Shown one piece after another: positions 35,717 to 45,760 of a stretch of 64,000 bases of DNA (position 1 is the stretch's first letter; each line of letters begins with the position of its first letter). The notes under the pieces were generated by a model. It was not told the origin of the DNA, did no database searches, and saw nothing but the letters and a program-made list of their open reading frames with translations. Origin of the DNA: Fereydounia khargensis (Eukaryota > Basidiomycota > Ustilaginomycetes > Urocystidales > Fereydouniaceae); NCBI GenBank assembly GCA_026413255.1, contig JAOCZO010000033.1, forward strand, positions 31,801 to 95,800, written 5' to 3'. The translations under genes and the position numbers were made by a program.

Positions 35717-37005
35717 AGCACGGGAGAGATGGAAGGGAGGAAAAGTGGAAGAAGAGCAGCGGTATAGTAACGGTGGGCAGGACCCGCGAGCATGAACGAG
35801 TCTAAGCAGTCAAGCCTGCAACACACGTACAATAGTCAATACCATTGAATGGGTGCAAATCAAATGATACACACTCTCACTTTGCACTCGCACGATACAG
35901 CACGCGGTGCATTTGGAACCCATCTTACTCGAGTTAGAGTAGGAGCAGAAGCGCAAAGCACCATGAGAATACCACCAACTACAGTACTATCATTGTCAGA
36001 ATCAGCGGCGCCCATGTGGTGGTAGGAGTGCCAGTGTGTATGGGAATCATTGTACTGTGCTGCACCCTGTTGGAAATGTATGCGACCCACTTGACCCACT
36101 TGATCCCGTGTCCGAGGGATGTGATGGGAGATGTGCAGCATCACCTCGCAGGATTCTGTGCCGTATGCACTGCAATGCACAATTGAACGTCCTCCTCGCC
36201 GAGCGGCAGCTCAGGACGCGTCTCGGCCAAGCATGTCAGGAAGGGTGAAAGGGAAGGAAGGGTGCGCGACTCGACCTCGGTCCAGTCACCTCCTTTCAGC
36301 AGCTGCTGCTACTTCGGCATGGCAAGGCAAGTCTTTGATCATAGACCTTGTTTTGGCATGGCTAGCCGGCTTACTGGGGTCTGACAGCTGCCTCCCTATT
36401 TTGCTGACCTGAGTCTGTTCCGGGGCTGGCTTGGACCGGGAGTCCGGTGGCCCATCATACTCCGCCTCCCGCAGCCTTGCCATGGCAGGGCGAGTCAAGG
36501 CGAGTCAAGCCAAGTCAAGTCAAGGCATACACTGCACCTTTTCTCCTCAGAACATGTGAGGCCGAGTGGCTGGCACCCATGGACCCGCTCTACAGTAGAG
36601 TACAGTATCTCTATCCTTCACATGTTCCAGCCCCCTTGGCTATCACTTTAGCCCACGTCACGGCTAACCAAAACCACATTTACTGTACCTTCGGTATCTC
36701 CTCCATACTCTCCGCATCTCCGCTATACCACCAGCTTTAACTCCAGCTCCCCCCTTCTTTCGACTCGTTGTCTTCTTCTTCTTCTTCTTCTTCTTGACAA
36801 AGTCGTTGCATGCAATTCGACCCGTCACGCGAGTAGTGGCGCTGAGGTGGTACTGCCATCCAAGGCTAAGGCTGCCCTCTCTCCGCCTCGTTTACGGTCA
36901 CAGCATAAACACAAACACACACACGAGGTTTTGACTCATCCCTTTCTTTCCTACCACTACCCCTCCTCCAAACACACGCAAAGCAAGCATTATACCCATT
37001 CAGCT
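35717..37005. other. Intergenic: WEE1 3' side and GH26-like gene promoter
   Basis: No gene was recognised in 1.29 kb. It contains TACAGTAC at 35980-35987, TACAGTA at 36591 and 36601, and TACTGTAC at 36681. It also has AGTCAAGGCG/AGTCAAGCCA direct repeats at about 36494-36526 and a (TTC)n tract at 36771-36795. The last 150 bp are C/A-rich, typical of a leader. Confidence 0.5.
36771..36795. repeat. (TTC)n trinucleotide tract
   Basis: About eight TTC units 210 bp upstream of the GH26-like start codon. Confidence 0.85.
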
Positions 37006-38100
37006 ATGGTTCCATTCACCGGTAGCAGCCTCGCGGCACGAGCAGCCAGTAACACGTTGACTTTCAATGGTCTACCCCTCGGCTTTATCCCAGACGTTGG
37101 CTTTGATGGTGGCAACATTCAAACTATGTACGGAATCAACTCGATTCTGTCGGGTGCTGGACGAGCAGCGACATACGGATTCTACGATCAGGTGTACAAA
37201 GGGCAGCAATATACGGGCCAGAACCTTTTGCGCCATGCAAGCGACATTTACGACTCGGGTGCCATCTTTGAGGCGACCATCATGCCGATCGGCGGCTGGG
37301 ACGGTTTCACCCAAAAGGACAACAGTCAGGCGCTTGCCGTTTGTCGAGTGCTAAAGCGACTCACGGATGCCGGCGTTGAAGTTCGTCTGCGTTTTGCACA
37401 CGAGGTCAATTGGTACGTGGAGAATGGCGAGTACGACCGGGGCGACGATGACGGTGTGAGCGGGTTCAAAGAAGCCTTCGGTGTCGTCTCCCAGACATGC
37501 AAGTCGCTCTCGTCTTCCATCAAGATGTGGTATTGCCCCAACGCAGCCGACTTGACCGTGTACGAAAAGTACCTCCCCGACTCGTTCAACTCGACCGTTG
37601 ACATTATCGGTATCGACTTTTACCCAGAGACCGAGGAGGCATCGACGGCCAAAAACTTTATAGAAACGCTCCAGCCGTTCCATGACAAGTACACCTCGGA
37701 CACTACCAAGATGATGATTGCCGAGGCTGGATCACATGTCGTCAATGCTACCATTCAGCAGCGATTGGACTGGTTGACGGTGATCACGTCAGATCAAGTC
37801 CAACAGGCACTTCCCAACCTCGTCAGTGTGACGTGGTACAATGCCCTCCGACTATCTGACCAGCTGTCGTACGGCACCGGATCAGACTTCCGCATCGTTG
37901 ACCCCGGTAATGACCAGTTTGACAACACGGCGCTACTCAATCTCTTCCCTGATCGGAATGCCTCGACCCCCATCACCAAGACGGCTAACCTTCCAGCATC
38001 ACTAAAGGGTCTCAGCAACACGGCTACCCGCACCTCGACCTCTGGTGTCCTGTCGCTTGTGGCTGCGGGCTTGCTCGGCACCCTTGCTTTCATTATTTGA
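37006..38100 (+). CDS. GH26-like glycoside hydrolase, probably GPI-anchored
   Basis: This is probably a wall- or host-glycan hydrolase (the mannanase-type fold is inferred). A single exon encodes 364 residues from ATG 37006. A TIM-barrel pattern is visible. VRLRFAHEVNWYV carries the putative acid/base E133 in the HE-x-N setting of GH26 and clan A enzymes. KMMIAEAGSHV carries the putative nucleophile E240. The C-terminus has a Ser/Thr linker and a hydrophobic tail (VLSLVAAGLLGTLAFII) like a GPI-attachment signal. The N-terminus, MVPFTGSSLAARAAS, is a poor signal peptide for a GPI protein, so a short upstream exon may be missing from this model. The frame upstream of 37006 is open but carries no hydrophobic stretch. 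It is the first of five genes around surface glycans. Confidence 0.7.
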   Translation: MVPFTGSSLAARAASNTLTFNGLPLGFIPDVGFDGGNIQTMYGINSILSGAGRAATYGFYDQVYKGQQYTGQNLLRHASDIYDSGAIFEATIMPIGGWDGFTQKDNSQALAVCRVLKRLTDAGVEVRLRFAHEVNWYVENGEYDRGDDDGVSGFKEAFGVVSQTCKSLSSSIKMWYCPNAADLTVYEKYLPDSFNSTVDIIGIDFYPETEEASTAKNFIETLQPFHDKYTSDTTKMMIAEAGSHVVNATIQQRLDWLTVITSDQVQQALPNLVSVTWYNALRLSDQLSYGTGSDFRIVDPGNDQFDNTALLNLFPDRNASTPITKTANLPASLKGLSNTATRTSTSGVLSLVAAGLLGTLAFII

Positions 38101-38733
38101 AGAAAGAACCCCTTAGACTTGCTATTCGCCTATAGTTACGCATCCTGTATATCCCATATTTCACATACACTCGTTTGGGGCCCTGTTTGAATCTCACTCG
38201 GTCTTTGGCATCTTGAATGGAAAATCTGTCCCCCCGTGAACCCGGCTGAAGTCAACTCCGCTCCGTCCACTGACTTTAAATTTAAAGAAAGCAGCACCAA
38301 GATGAACATTGCGTGACGTGTGGCTTTCTGAGAGACGAGTTTCACACATTCTCATTATCCTGCCATATTTGCAAACTGTCATCTAAATTTTCGAAATCAT
38401 CATCCAGTGGCATCAGATCGAGTGTTGAAAAATTGAAGAAAAATCAGAAAGCGGAGAAAAAGGAATGAAGCACAAGAAACCAATCGGTCTGGTGTAGTGC
38501 GATAGACTGACTTGTGTTGGGGAGCTGAGAAAGAAAGCGGTCGATAGCTTTCAGCCAAAGCCAAGTGGGATGGCTGTATTTTGACAGGCGCGTTTTCAGT
38601 CTGGCTAGCGGGTCCGGTGAACGAAAACAAACGAGTGTGTGATATTCAGACCAGTCTACTGTAGCTAAAGAGTGTGAGTTGTGTGATACAAGAGAGAAGA
38701 GGCAAAAAAAGGAGAGTGTGGGTATGAATCCAC
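38101..38733. other. Convergent 3' region
   Basis: 633 bp lie between the GH26-like and AT3-like stop codons. AT-rich palindromic TTTAAATTTAAA-type sequence occurs at about 38275-38287, and a CTACTGTAG copy of the recurrent motif at 38657. No gene is supported. Confidence 0.5.
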
Positions 38734-40605
38734 TTACGCCTTGACAGGCGCAAGGGAAAACTTGGTTTGCAGGTGACCGAGGGTGGGTTTGTGGAGCCGG
38801 TATCCTGACGCCACAGCCTTGCGGACATCGTCGGCCTCGAGGATAGTCTGTTGGTGTACGGGGTCCTTTCCGCAGAAAAGAACAAGTACCGCGCGACCGA
38901 GAAGCTCGGAAGGGATTTCGAGCACGAAGCGGGTGGGGATGGCGAGTGCGAGTGCAATACCGGCTGTGGCGACCCAGATGAGACCGAGCGCGGCAGCGGG
39001 AGTCTTGGCTTCGATCGAGGACTGAGGGAACATGACGGGGATCACCGACCACAGCACGAGCGGGTGAACAGCGACAAGGGCGGCGGCAAAGTGCTGTCCC
39101 AGAAGGGCGATGGGTGCAAAACCAAGCACGGCGCGCAGCGGCATCGAGATGTCAACCACCGCCACGAGCAGAGCTGCACACAGCACGTCGGTGAACTTGA
39201 CCATGGCGTAGACGTTTGCACCGTCCTCGGCCTTGATGACTTGAATGTTGGCAAGGCCGCTGTTGATCGGGTCCCGGACTGCCGATACGAGGAGGAGTAC
39301 CATGGCCACGGCGAGCAGAATGGCTTGCAGAATCACGTTCCAGATCCCACGCACACGAGCAAAGCGGCCGCTCACATGGATCTCAGCTACCAGCAGACCT
39401 AGGATAGCGGGCGCGACGTAAGAGAGCGAGGTCCAGGACAGGAACGCGAGAAGTGCAAGCACGCTGACGCGTGCATCGTATTGAACCAGCGAGACGATGA
39501 GCGTCAGACCGTAGATGTAGAAGCTGTTCTGGAACAGCCAGGGTGTAGCCCACAGCGATCCGGTCTCGAGCTGAAGCGTCTGCGGTGTGTTCTCGACGGT
39601 GAACAGGTTGGTGGCGGTAGAGATCCACTGCGAGGGACTGTAGAAGCACCAGTAGGGTCTACCGCCAACGAGGTTAGCAAATGCCTCGTTTTCCGGGTAG
39701 TTGCTTGTCGCGTTGCAGATGCCGTACTGGATACCTGTGATAACGAGTACGGGAAAGAGGAAACGGAAGGGACGGAAGAGCATAGCAAGGCCGATCGAGC
39801 GGTAGTCGACTGTGTTCTTGGCCGTTTGTGGTACCTCGGGGGAAAGCCTAGACTTGGCGGCTGCGTCGTGCGAGTCGGTGCGACTGAGGAGCCAGTTGAC
39901 ACCGAGGGTCCTTCCGGAAATGGCAAGGAAGAGGATCAGGCCAAAGTTCGAGTTAAATGGGTAGAGCACACTGTTTCCCAAGGTCCACTTGCGCGTCTCG
40001 CTCGCGCACACGGTGGAAGTGAGTACAGCGAGGGCAGCGATGAAACGGAGACCGTCAATGTGTCGGAGGCGACGGTACTGGGGCTTGTCGAGGCTCGGCA
40101 CCTCGTCCTCAAGGGGCGGGAGGTGGTGGTTGACGGGGCTGTCAAACTTTTCCTGAGAATAGTCCTCGTCCTGGTGCGACTTGATGTAGGTGAGCCTCGA
40201 CTTGGGCCTGGGGCTTGTGTCTTCGCTGGTGCTCGTATCGGGCGAGTCGTCGTTGTACGCTGCGTGAGAGTAGGAGGAGGGCCCCGAATTGTATGCGGCC
40301 GTGGAGTGGCGACGAAGGTCAGCATACTGCGCCGTGTACTGAGTACGTTGTGACTGTTGCTGCTGCTGCTGTTGCTGTTCCTGTTGCTGCCAGCCGGTGT
40401 AGTGCTGCGAGTGACGCACGTCTTGAGCGTATCCAGCCTGGGGGACGTAGTCGGTCTCGTGCGGCGCGCCACCCTGTGGGTAGTAGTAGCTCATCTCGTG
40501 CTCGTTGGGCTGGTACTTGCTCCCTCGATTGTCTTGGAGCATGTTTTCCCTCGAAGCCTGGAAGTGGGGCTGCTGCATGATGGGAGAGGAAATGTAGCGA
40601 ACCAT
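38734..40605 (-). CDS. Acyltransferase-3-like multispanning membrane protein
   Basis: A single exon encodes 623 residues. Residues 1-165 are disordered and Gln/Tyr-rich, including a poly-Gln run. The AT3 domain begins with RLRHIDGLRFIAALAVLTS, then GLILFLAISGRTLGVNW, and about ten hydrophobic spans follow to about 590. AT3 proteins move acyl groups onto sugars or lipids, but the motif's conserved His (11 residues after the Arg) is Thr here, so activity is doubtful. The closest relative in the window is the N-terminal half of the fusion gene at 42426. The two genes are divergent, with a disordered Tyr-rich N-terminus and the same DGLR-x-x-AAL start, which suggests an old duplication. The stop TAA sits inside a perfect GTAAGT donor; splicing there to an AG near 38655 would change only a few end residues. 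Confidence 0.8.
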   Translation of the reverse strand: MVRYISSPIMQQPHFQASRENMLQDNRGSKYQPNEHEMSYYYPQGGAPHETDYVPQAGYAQDVRHSQHYTGWQQQEQQQQQQQQSQRTQYTAQYADLRRHSTAAYNSGPSSYSHAAYNDDSPDTSTSEDTSPRPKSRLTYIKSHQDEDYSQEKFDSPVNHHLPPLEDEVPSLDKPQYRRLRHIDGLRFIAALAVLTSTVCASETRKWTLGNSVLYPFNSNFGLILFLAISGRTLGVNWLLSRTDSHDAAAKSRLSPEVPQTAKNTVDYRSIGLAMLFRPFRFLFPVLVITGIQYGICNATSNYPENEAFANLVGGRPYWCFYSPSQWISTATNLFTVENTPQTLQLETGSLWATPWLFQNSFYIYGLTLIVSLVQYDARVSVLALLAFLSWTSLSYVAPAILGLLVAEIHVSGRFARVRGIWNVILQAILLAVAMVLLLVSAVRDPINSGLANIQVIKAEDGANVYAMVKFTDVLCAALLVAVVDISMPLRAVLGFAPIALLGQHFAAALVAVHPLVLWSVIPVMFPQSSIEAKTPAAALGLIWVATAGIALALAIPTRFVLEIPSELLGRAVLVLFCGKDPVHQQTILEADDVRKAVASGYRLHKPTLGHLQTKFSLAPVKA

Positions 40606-41555
40606 TATGACTGTGGTAGTGGATTAGTTACTGTAGACTAGACTGGAAAGTAACGGACGTGTGGAGAGTGTGAAGGGGTCTCGAAACGGGAAAAAAAAGG
40701 GCAAAGTAAACGAGTGTGGGACACTTGGTGGCAAAGCCAAGCGTAACAGAGAGAAACGAGTGTGTGGGCAAGGAAAAAGAATGGAGATGGTGGTGTTGCG
40801 GAAAGAGATGGACAGAAGGCTCTCGATGGATGGGATGACAGTACAGTACAGGACATCGGCTACCAGCGAGTGGATCCTGTTTTGCGAGATGAGCGGCGTG
40901 TATGGGCAAGGGCATTGCAAGAGCTCGTACAGGAAGCAAGGAAGAAGGCAGGCAAGCAGGCCGGAGGGGCTGCATACAGATGAAGCGTCAGCGGACGATG
41001 CAATCATGGCTGGTGGGAGAGCGAGTGCACGGGTAAAGAAAGTTCGATCGATGGAGAGGAGGATGCAAAGAGTGCAGCGGGGTGCTGTTGGGTGAAACGA
41101 CCACGGTACATGCACACACATAGTGAAGGGTACTCTGATAGGACTGACACTGTACTGTATCAAACAACAAGAACGATGCGTGGAGACCCTGCACGTGATG
41201 CACTTTACGCTGCCGTGACTGGCTGGGCTGGGCTTGTTTTGGAGATGGGTTGGCCGAGTGCGCTCGGTGTAGCGGCATGAAAAGGATATGGAGAACCGAC
41301 GACAAACTGCTGGCTGGCTATGAGACAGTGATTACCAGTGTGATGTTGGAGGGAGTGGCGGGGGAGAGAGGGGAATGGTGAGTCGAGCTGCGTTTGACAG
41401 GTGTGGGCCGACCCGACGCGCTTCAGTGGTATTCTTTCTTGGCTCCACTCCGAGTCGGATCTGTCAAGCACAGTACAGTACAGTACTTTGGCTGCACTGC
41501 ACTGCTGCGACGCGTCAAAGGAGAAGAGACCCGCTCTGGCTTCGGTCGGCTTGGA

Positions 41556-41583
41556 GGCAAATGGCAAATGGCAAATGGCAAAT
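41556..41583. repeat. GGCAAAT 7-bp tandem repeat, 4 copies
   Basis: Four perfect head-to-tail copies of GGCAAAT upstream of the AT3-GT2 fusion gene. Confidence 0.9.
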
Positions 41584-41686
41584 GCAGCTCGGACGTGTCA
41601 TGCAGTGCCAAACCGGACCGGAACAGGGGACGCGTCGCATTTCTCGCAGCACTCTTTCCCCTTCCTGGCCAATCAGCATACTGTAC

Positions 41687-41726
41687 CATCAGTGCATCAG
41701 TGCATCAGTGCATCAGTGCATCAGTG
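41687..41726. repeat. CATCAGTG 8-bp tandem repeat, 5 copies
   Basis: Five perfect copies of CATCAGTG, about 100 bp after the 7-bp array. Confidence 0.9.
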
Positions 41727-41825
41727 CTTCTCCGGGGCGAGGCCCATCCCAAGCCATGGTCATTGTTGCTGCCATGGCTCCCGCTCCCTTTGACAGCTAG
41801 CTCCTCGCTTCACTTGACCTGCTAT

Positions 41826-41840
41826 CCCTGTCCCTGTCCT

Positions 41841-41875
<35 letters not shown>
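41826..41875. repeat. CCCTGT 6-bp tandem repeat, about 8 copies
   Basis: About eight copies of CCCTGT with one CCTTGT variant, some 550 bp upstream of the fusion gene start. Confidence 0.9.
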
Positions 41876-42425
41876 GAGCTCGAGCCTCCCTAGCCGACCG
41901 ACCCCGAGACGCAGCTCCACCCACCACTAGCCGCATATACCCTACTCTTCTCCCCTGTCAGCCTTGTATGCCTCGTGGCAGTCAGTCCTTGCCCGCGTTC
42001 TTGTAGATCCCTGCATGAATCTACACTGGTCCTTACCATGGCGCCTCCTCCGAGACGGGCCCCTTCCTGTCCTTCTCAGAGCGAGAGACAAAGACAGAGG
42101 TGCTCGCATACACCTCTTGCCCTCCCTTCTCCCGTGTCTTGGCCCAGCTGACTGACCAATCTAGGAGATTCGCTTCGTATCCTGATAGAGTCCCTGCCCT
42201 GCGCTCTCTTCGTCCATTGAGCCTGGTGGTCGAGCCTAGATAGCTACAGTAGATCCTGCCAGCTGGCTCCTTGACCACCGTGCTCTTCTCTTCTACTTTT
42301 ACCACCACCACCATCTCTTTGGCCACTCGTCTTTGCACTCTATCCTGTTTTATCTTCCCCCTTTTGTCCTCAAGCAGAGCCACAACAAGCAGAAAAGTGC
42401 ACAAGTACGGCGGTGGCTACTCACC

Positions 42426-45400
42426 ATGAATCCCTCTGGCGGTCCACACCAGCCGCATGGCTACTACGATGCATCAGGCGGCCACGGCCACTTTTACCCT
42501 CGTGGCGATGCCTATCTCGATGTGCCTCATTCCCCATATACCCCGGATACCCCTACCTACGTTGACTCTAACGGTCCTGGCACTCCAAGAGACTACAACT
42601 TCCCAGAGCCCGATGGCATCTCTCCCGCTGGTCCAATCGACTACCACAAGGCATACATCCAGAATGCGAAAAAGCATCAGTCCCTATATGCTCCACCTGA
42701 AAAAGTCTCCCCTGAGCCCACTCCTCTGCCCTCAGAGACCTCGATGACCGCCTTGGTCCCCAACTCTGTTGTCGCTCACAAGGTTCAGCGCCTCGACTAT
42801 GCTGATGGACTTCGCGGTCTGGCTGCGCTAATGATCTTCAACATCAACTTTATGGACAATACCTTCCGCACATCCCATCCTGATGTTGTCAATCCCGAGA
42901 CCGCTCCAGGTATTCTTCGAAGTCCCATGGGTCTCCCGCTCCTCTTCATGATTTCTGGTCGAGTTAATGTCACCCCCTGGTTCCGCTTCAAGGCTGCCGG
43001 TCACGCTATCGAATGGGCCGCACTGCCCGATGCAATCATTCGACGTACTCTCCGTCTGCTCATCGTTGCGAGCTCCTGGGAGGTCATTCAGAAGATCGAG
43101 TGCGGTGCTGGTGCTTTCAAGCGTACCTACGAGGCTGAGCTCTTCCTCCAGACTGGTGTGCTCAAATACCCACAATGGTGCCGCCTCGATGACTCGCTCT
43201 TCTCCGAGGACCCCAGCAACTGGAACATCTATACTACCTTCCAGGACATTCTCAGTGGCGTTATCAGGCTTGCAACGAACCGCAACTATGATCAGCAGAG
43301 TGCTGGCAGCGGTCTACTCTGGTCCATGTTCCCACAGGTCTGGGGCATGATCTTTGTCATGATGCTCCTGCCTATCGTCATGTTCATGGATGGCTCTCGC
43401 CGCTTTGCCCTCTACGGCGCTCTCATGGTCGGCATGGGATGGACTTACTCAGGCAATCTGCCCTTCCTCATTGGTATGATGGCAGCCGATCTCTCCTCGT
43501 CTCGCTACCTGAAAAAGTTCCAGACCAAAGCACGCTGGCTCTACATCACCCTTGAGTTTGTCATGGCTGCTTTCCTGACCACGACCATCTGCTACCACCC
43601 CATCATCAGTGCAATCGACAATGCACTTGGTTCCATCACGAACCGCGATGGCAAGCTTGGTTACACCGCATCTGCCCCTTCTACGGGCAGCATGCCAGGA
43701 CCGCTTCTACAGGCTTCTCTTCTGTTCCTTTGGCTTGAGATGAGCCCTGTACTTCAGTGGCTTGTGTCCAACTTTCTCCTCAAGGCTCTCGGACGAAGAG
43801 CGATCGGCTTTTACTGTGCTCAGATGACCATGATCTATGGCTTGATGCCCCACCTCACCCTCCATTTCCGCGACCAAGGCTATACCTTCTTTGACAACAT
43901 GTGGAGCACCTGGGCCCTAACTTTCTTCTCGACGTACGCTGTCGCTTGGCTTACGGGTAAGACGCTTGACCGTGCCGCCATCGCATTCAGCTTGTGGTTC
44001 TCGCAGAAGCTACAGACTCGCTCCTCGTTGGGTATGTTGACCGACGCGGGTTTGGTCGTATTTGACACACTTGCCTACGGTCCTGGCCGCTTTGTCCGAG
44101 CTGTTCCTGGATGGTGTTCTCACAAGTGGGCCCGCACCAAGCACCTGACATGGACCCTCTTCAACTGGCGAGGCTTTGTCCAGCCTCCTCCGTTCCCGAC
44201 TCACCCTGGTGAAGTAGGACTCAAGTTCAAGGATCTCCATTCGACGCTGTTCGATGCCGATATTTCTGATGACGTTCAGGCCGTGCGCACTCGCCGCATC
44301 CTGCGAGTCCTTTCCTTCATGGGTCCCGTTCAAGTCTGCATCATTCTCGGTCTTGGGGCCACCTGGATGTTCTTCAATCCTTGGCACGACTTTGTCCTTG
44401 ATGGATTTGCTGACTTTAGCACTCTTTGGCGTGTACTCTGGGCACTGGCTCTGCCATACTGCATCATCACTACGCTTGGTTTCGCGACTCCGGACATTAC
44501 CCGCACGCCAGAGCAACAGAAGAACCGCAAGGTCGTCCGCGAGCACATCCACCGTCTCTTCATCGTGTCAGTCACGCGTGGTTCAAACCCAGAGACGACA
44601 CGACGTGCCCATTCGCAGCTCAAGCAGCTGGAAAAGTACCACCCTGCTGTGCGGGTTGTGGTTCTGACTGACGAGCCGTACGCCTACCCGGACTTGGACA
44701 ACATTGTGACTCCCAAGAACTACAACTCTGCGACTGGCAAGGCCAAGCACAAGGCCAAGGCGCTCGACTACTTCCGTACCACGATGAACCTCACTCCGTA
44801 CGACTGGATCCTGCACATGGACGAAGAGTCTACCATGGACGCCGAGTCTCTTCGTGGCTGCTTCGACTTTGTCCGATACAATGACGCACACATTGGTCAG
44901 GGTATCATCACGTACAACGGAAAGCGCGAGACGTACTGGAAGAACTGGTTCTTTGCTGTTGCTGACTGCATTCGTGTCGGCGACGAGCTTGCACGATTCT
45001 CGCTACAGACCAACATTATCAAGCGTCCCGTATTCGGTGTCCACGGCTCGTTCCTGTTCATCAATGGAGATGTAGAGAACCAGGTCACTTGGGACTTTGG
45101 CTCGCTGGCCGAGGACTTTGAGTTCTCGCAGGCAGCTTGGGCTAAGGGATACAGCGTGGGCCGCATCCACGGTGTCGTGCGTGAACAGTCGCCCGAAGGC
45201 TGGCAAGACTTTTTGAAGCAGCGCCGTAGATGGTACATGGGTATCCGTGAAATCGATGGACTCTACTTCCTGCCTCAGATCGCGATCAAGCTCTGGACAG
45301 CCGGAATTTTCTGTCTCGTTGCGACGATCATCAATATTCCCTTTTCGCTGCTGCTCGACTCTAGTGGCGCCACTCCGCGATGGCTGTACGTCATCTCGTG

Positions 45401-45617
45401 TTTCTGCTTTGGCAACTTTTACTGGCTCTACTACTCGGGCCTCTTCTTCTCAGAGATCGACTATGGATACGAGTGGAGCGAGATGTGGAAGATTCCCGTG
45501 CACGCTATCGCACTCTTCTTTATCCAGCCCGTCATGTCTTTCTTCGAGGGTTGCGCTGTCATCTTTGCCATGTCCACCGAGGAGGGCGAAGTCGGGTTCC
45601 AGGTCATCAAGAAGTAG
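42426..45617 (+). CDS. Fusion of acyltransferase-3-like domain with egghead-type GT2 glycosyltransferase
   Basis: A single exon encodes 1063 residues from ATG 42426 (TCACCATGA context). Residues 1-120 are disordered. The AT3-like domain (about 120-570) starts RLDYADGLRGLAALMIFN and GLPLLFMISGRVNVTPW and has roughly ten spans; its expected catalytic His is Asn. Two or three further spans (about 620-690) lead to a GT2 domain at about 700-1060. That domain shows FIVSVTRGSNPE, LHMDEESTMD (nucleotide-sugar/metal Asp cluster, about 797), GQGIITYNGKRETYWKNW, SLAEDFEF (catalytic Asp, about 895) and KQRRRWYMG (QxxRW, about 931). C-terminal membrane spans follow. The order of the GT2 motifs matches Drosophila Egghead and nematode BRE-3, which add beta-1,4-mannose to glucosylceramide; substrate here is inferred only. 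A plausible role is synthesis of an acylated glycolipid or wall glycan. Confidence 0.88.
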   Translation: MNPSGGPHQPHGYYDASGGHGHFYPRGDAYLDVPHSPYTPDTPTYVDSNGPGTPRDYNFPEPDGISPAGPIDYHKAYIQNAKKHQSLYAPPEKVSPEPTPLPSETSMTALVPNSVVAHKVQRLDYADGLRGLAALMIFNINFMDNTFRTSHPDVVNPETAPGILRSPMGLPLLFMISGRVNVTPWFRFKAAGHAIEWAALPDAIIRRTLRLLIVASSWEVIQKIECGAGAFKRTYEAELFLQTGVLKYPQWCRLDDSLFSEDPSNWNIYTTFQDILSGVIRLATNRNYDQQSAGSGLLWSMFPQVWGMIFVMMLLPIVMFMDGSRRFALYGALMVGMGWTYSGNLPFLIGMMAADLSSSRYLKKFQTKARWLYITLEFVMAAFLTTTICYHPIISAIDNALGSITNRDGKLGYTASAPSTGSMPGPLLQASLLFLWLEMSPVLQWLVSNFLLKALGRRAIGFYCAQMTMIYGLMPHLTLHFRDQGYTFFDNMWSTWALTFFSTYAVAWLTGKTLDRAAIAFSLWFSQKLQTRSSLGMLTDAGLVVFDTLAYGPGRFVRAVPGWCSHKWARTKHLTWTLFNWRGFVQPPPFPTHPGEVGLKFKDLHSTLFDADISDDVQAVRTRRILRVLSFMGPVQVCIILGLGATWMFFNPWHDFVLDGFADFSTLWRVLWALALPYCIITTLGFATPDITRTPEQQKNRKVVREHIHRLFIVSVTRGSNPETTRRAHSQLKQLEKYHPAVRVVVLTDEPYAYPDLDNIVTPKNYNSATGKAKHKAKALDYFRTTMNLTPYDWILHMDEESTMDAESLRGCFDFVRYNDAHIGQGIITYNGKRETYWKNWFFAVADCIRVGDELARFSLQTNIIKRPVFGVHGSFLFINGDVENQVTWDFGSLAEDFEFSQAAWAKGYSVGRIHGVVREQSPEGWQDFLKQRRRWYMGIREIDGLYFLPQIAIKLWTAGIFCLVATIINIPFSLLLDSSGATPRWLYVISCFCFGNFYWLYYSGLFFSEIDYGYEWSEMWKIPVHAIALFFIQPVMSFFEGCAVIFAMSTEEGEVGFQVIKK

Positions 45618-45760
45618 TCGCAAATACAGTATTGTATCACATTCATTTACCCGACATGGTATTTCTCCCTCGCTCTCTTTCCCTCACCTCTATACATTCA
45701 TTTTGGTCTCTAGTTTGTTTGAGTCTACAGTAGCTGTGATAGAAATTCAAGTGGTACCCC

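Larger units (their letters stand above)
40606..42425. other. 1.8-kb divergent promoter of the two AT3-domain genes, minisatellite-rich
   Basis: This is the shared upstream region of the AT3-like gene and the AT3-GT2 fusion gene. No coding gene is supported. It carries recurrent-motif copies at about 40839-40852 (ACAGTACAGTACAG), 41151, 41471, 41679 and 42244. Three unrelated tandem repeats lie between 41556 and 41875. The last 300 bp before the fusion gene are pyrimidine-rich leader sequence. Confidence 0.55.

Noticed and set aside
39481-40353. 290-codon Val/Gly-rich frame on the plus strand
   Set aside because: Antisense to the AT3-like gene; hydrophobic Val/Leu runs mirror its codons.
41826-41875. 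CCCTGT array as an interstitial telomere-like repeat
   Set aside because: The unit is CCCTGT, not CCCTAA, and it is one of three unrelated minisatellites in the same promoter.
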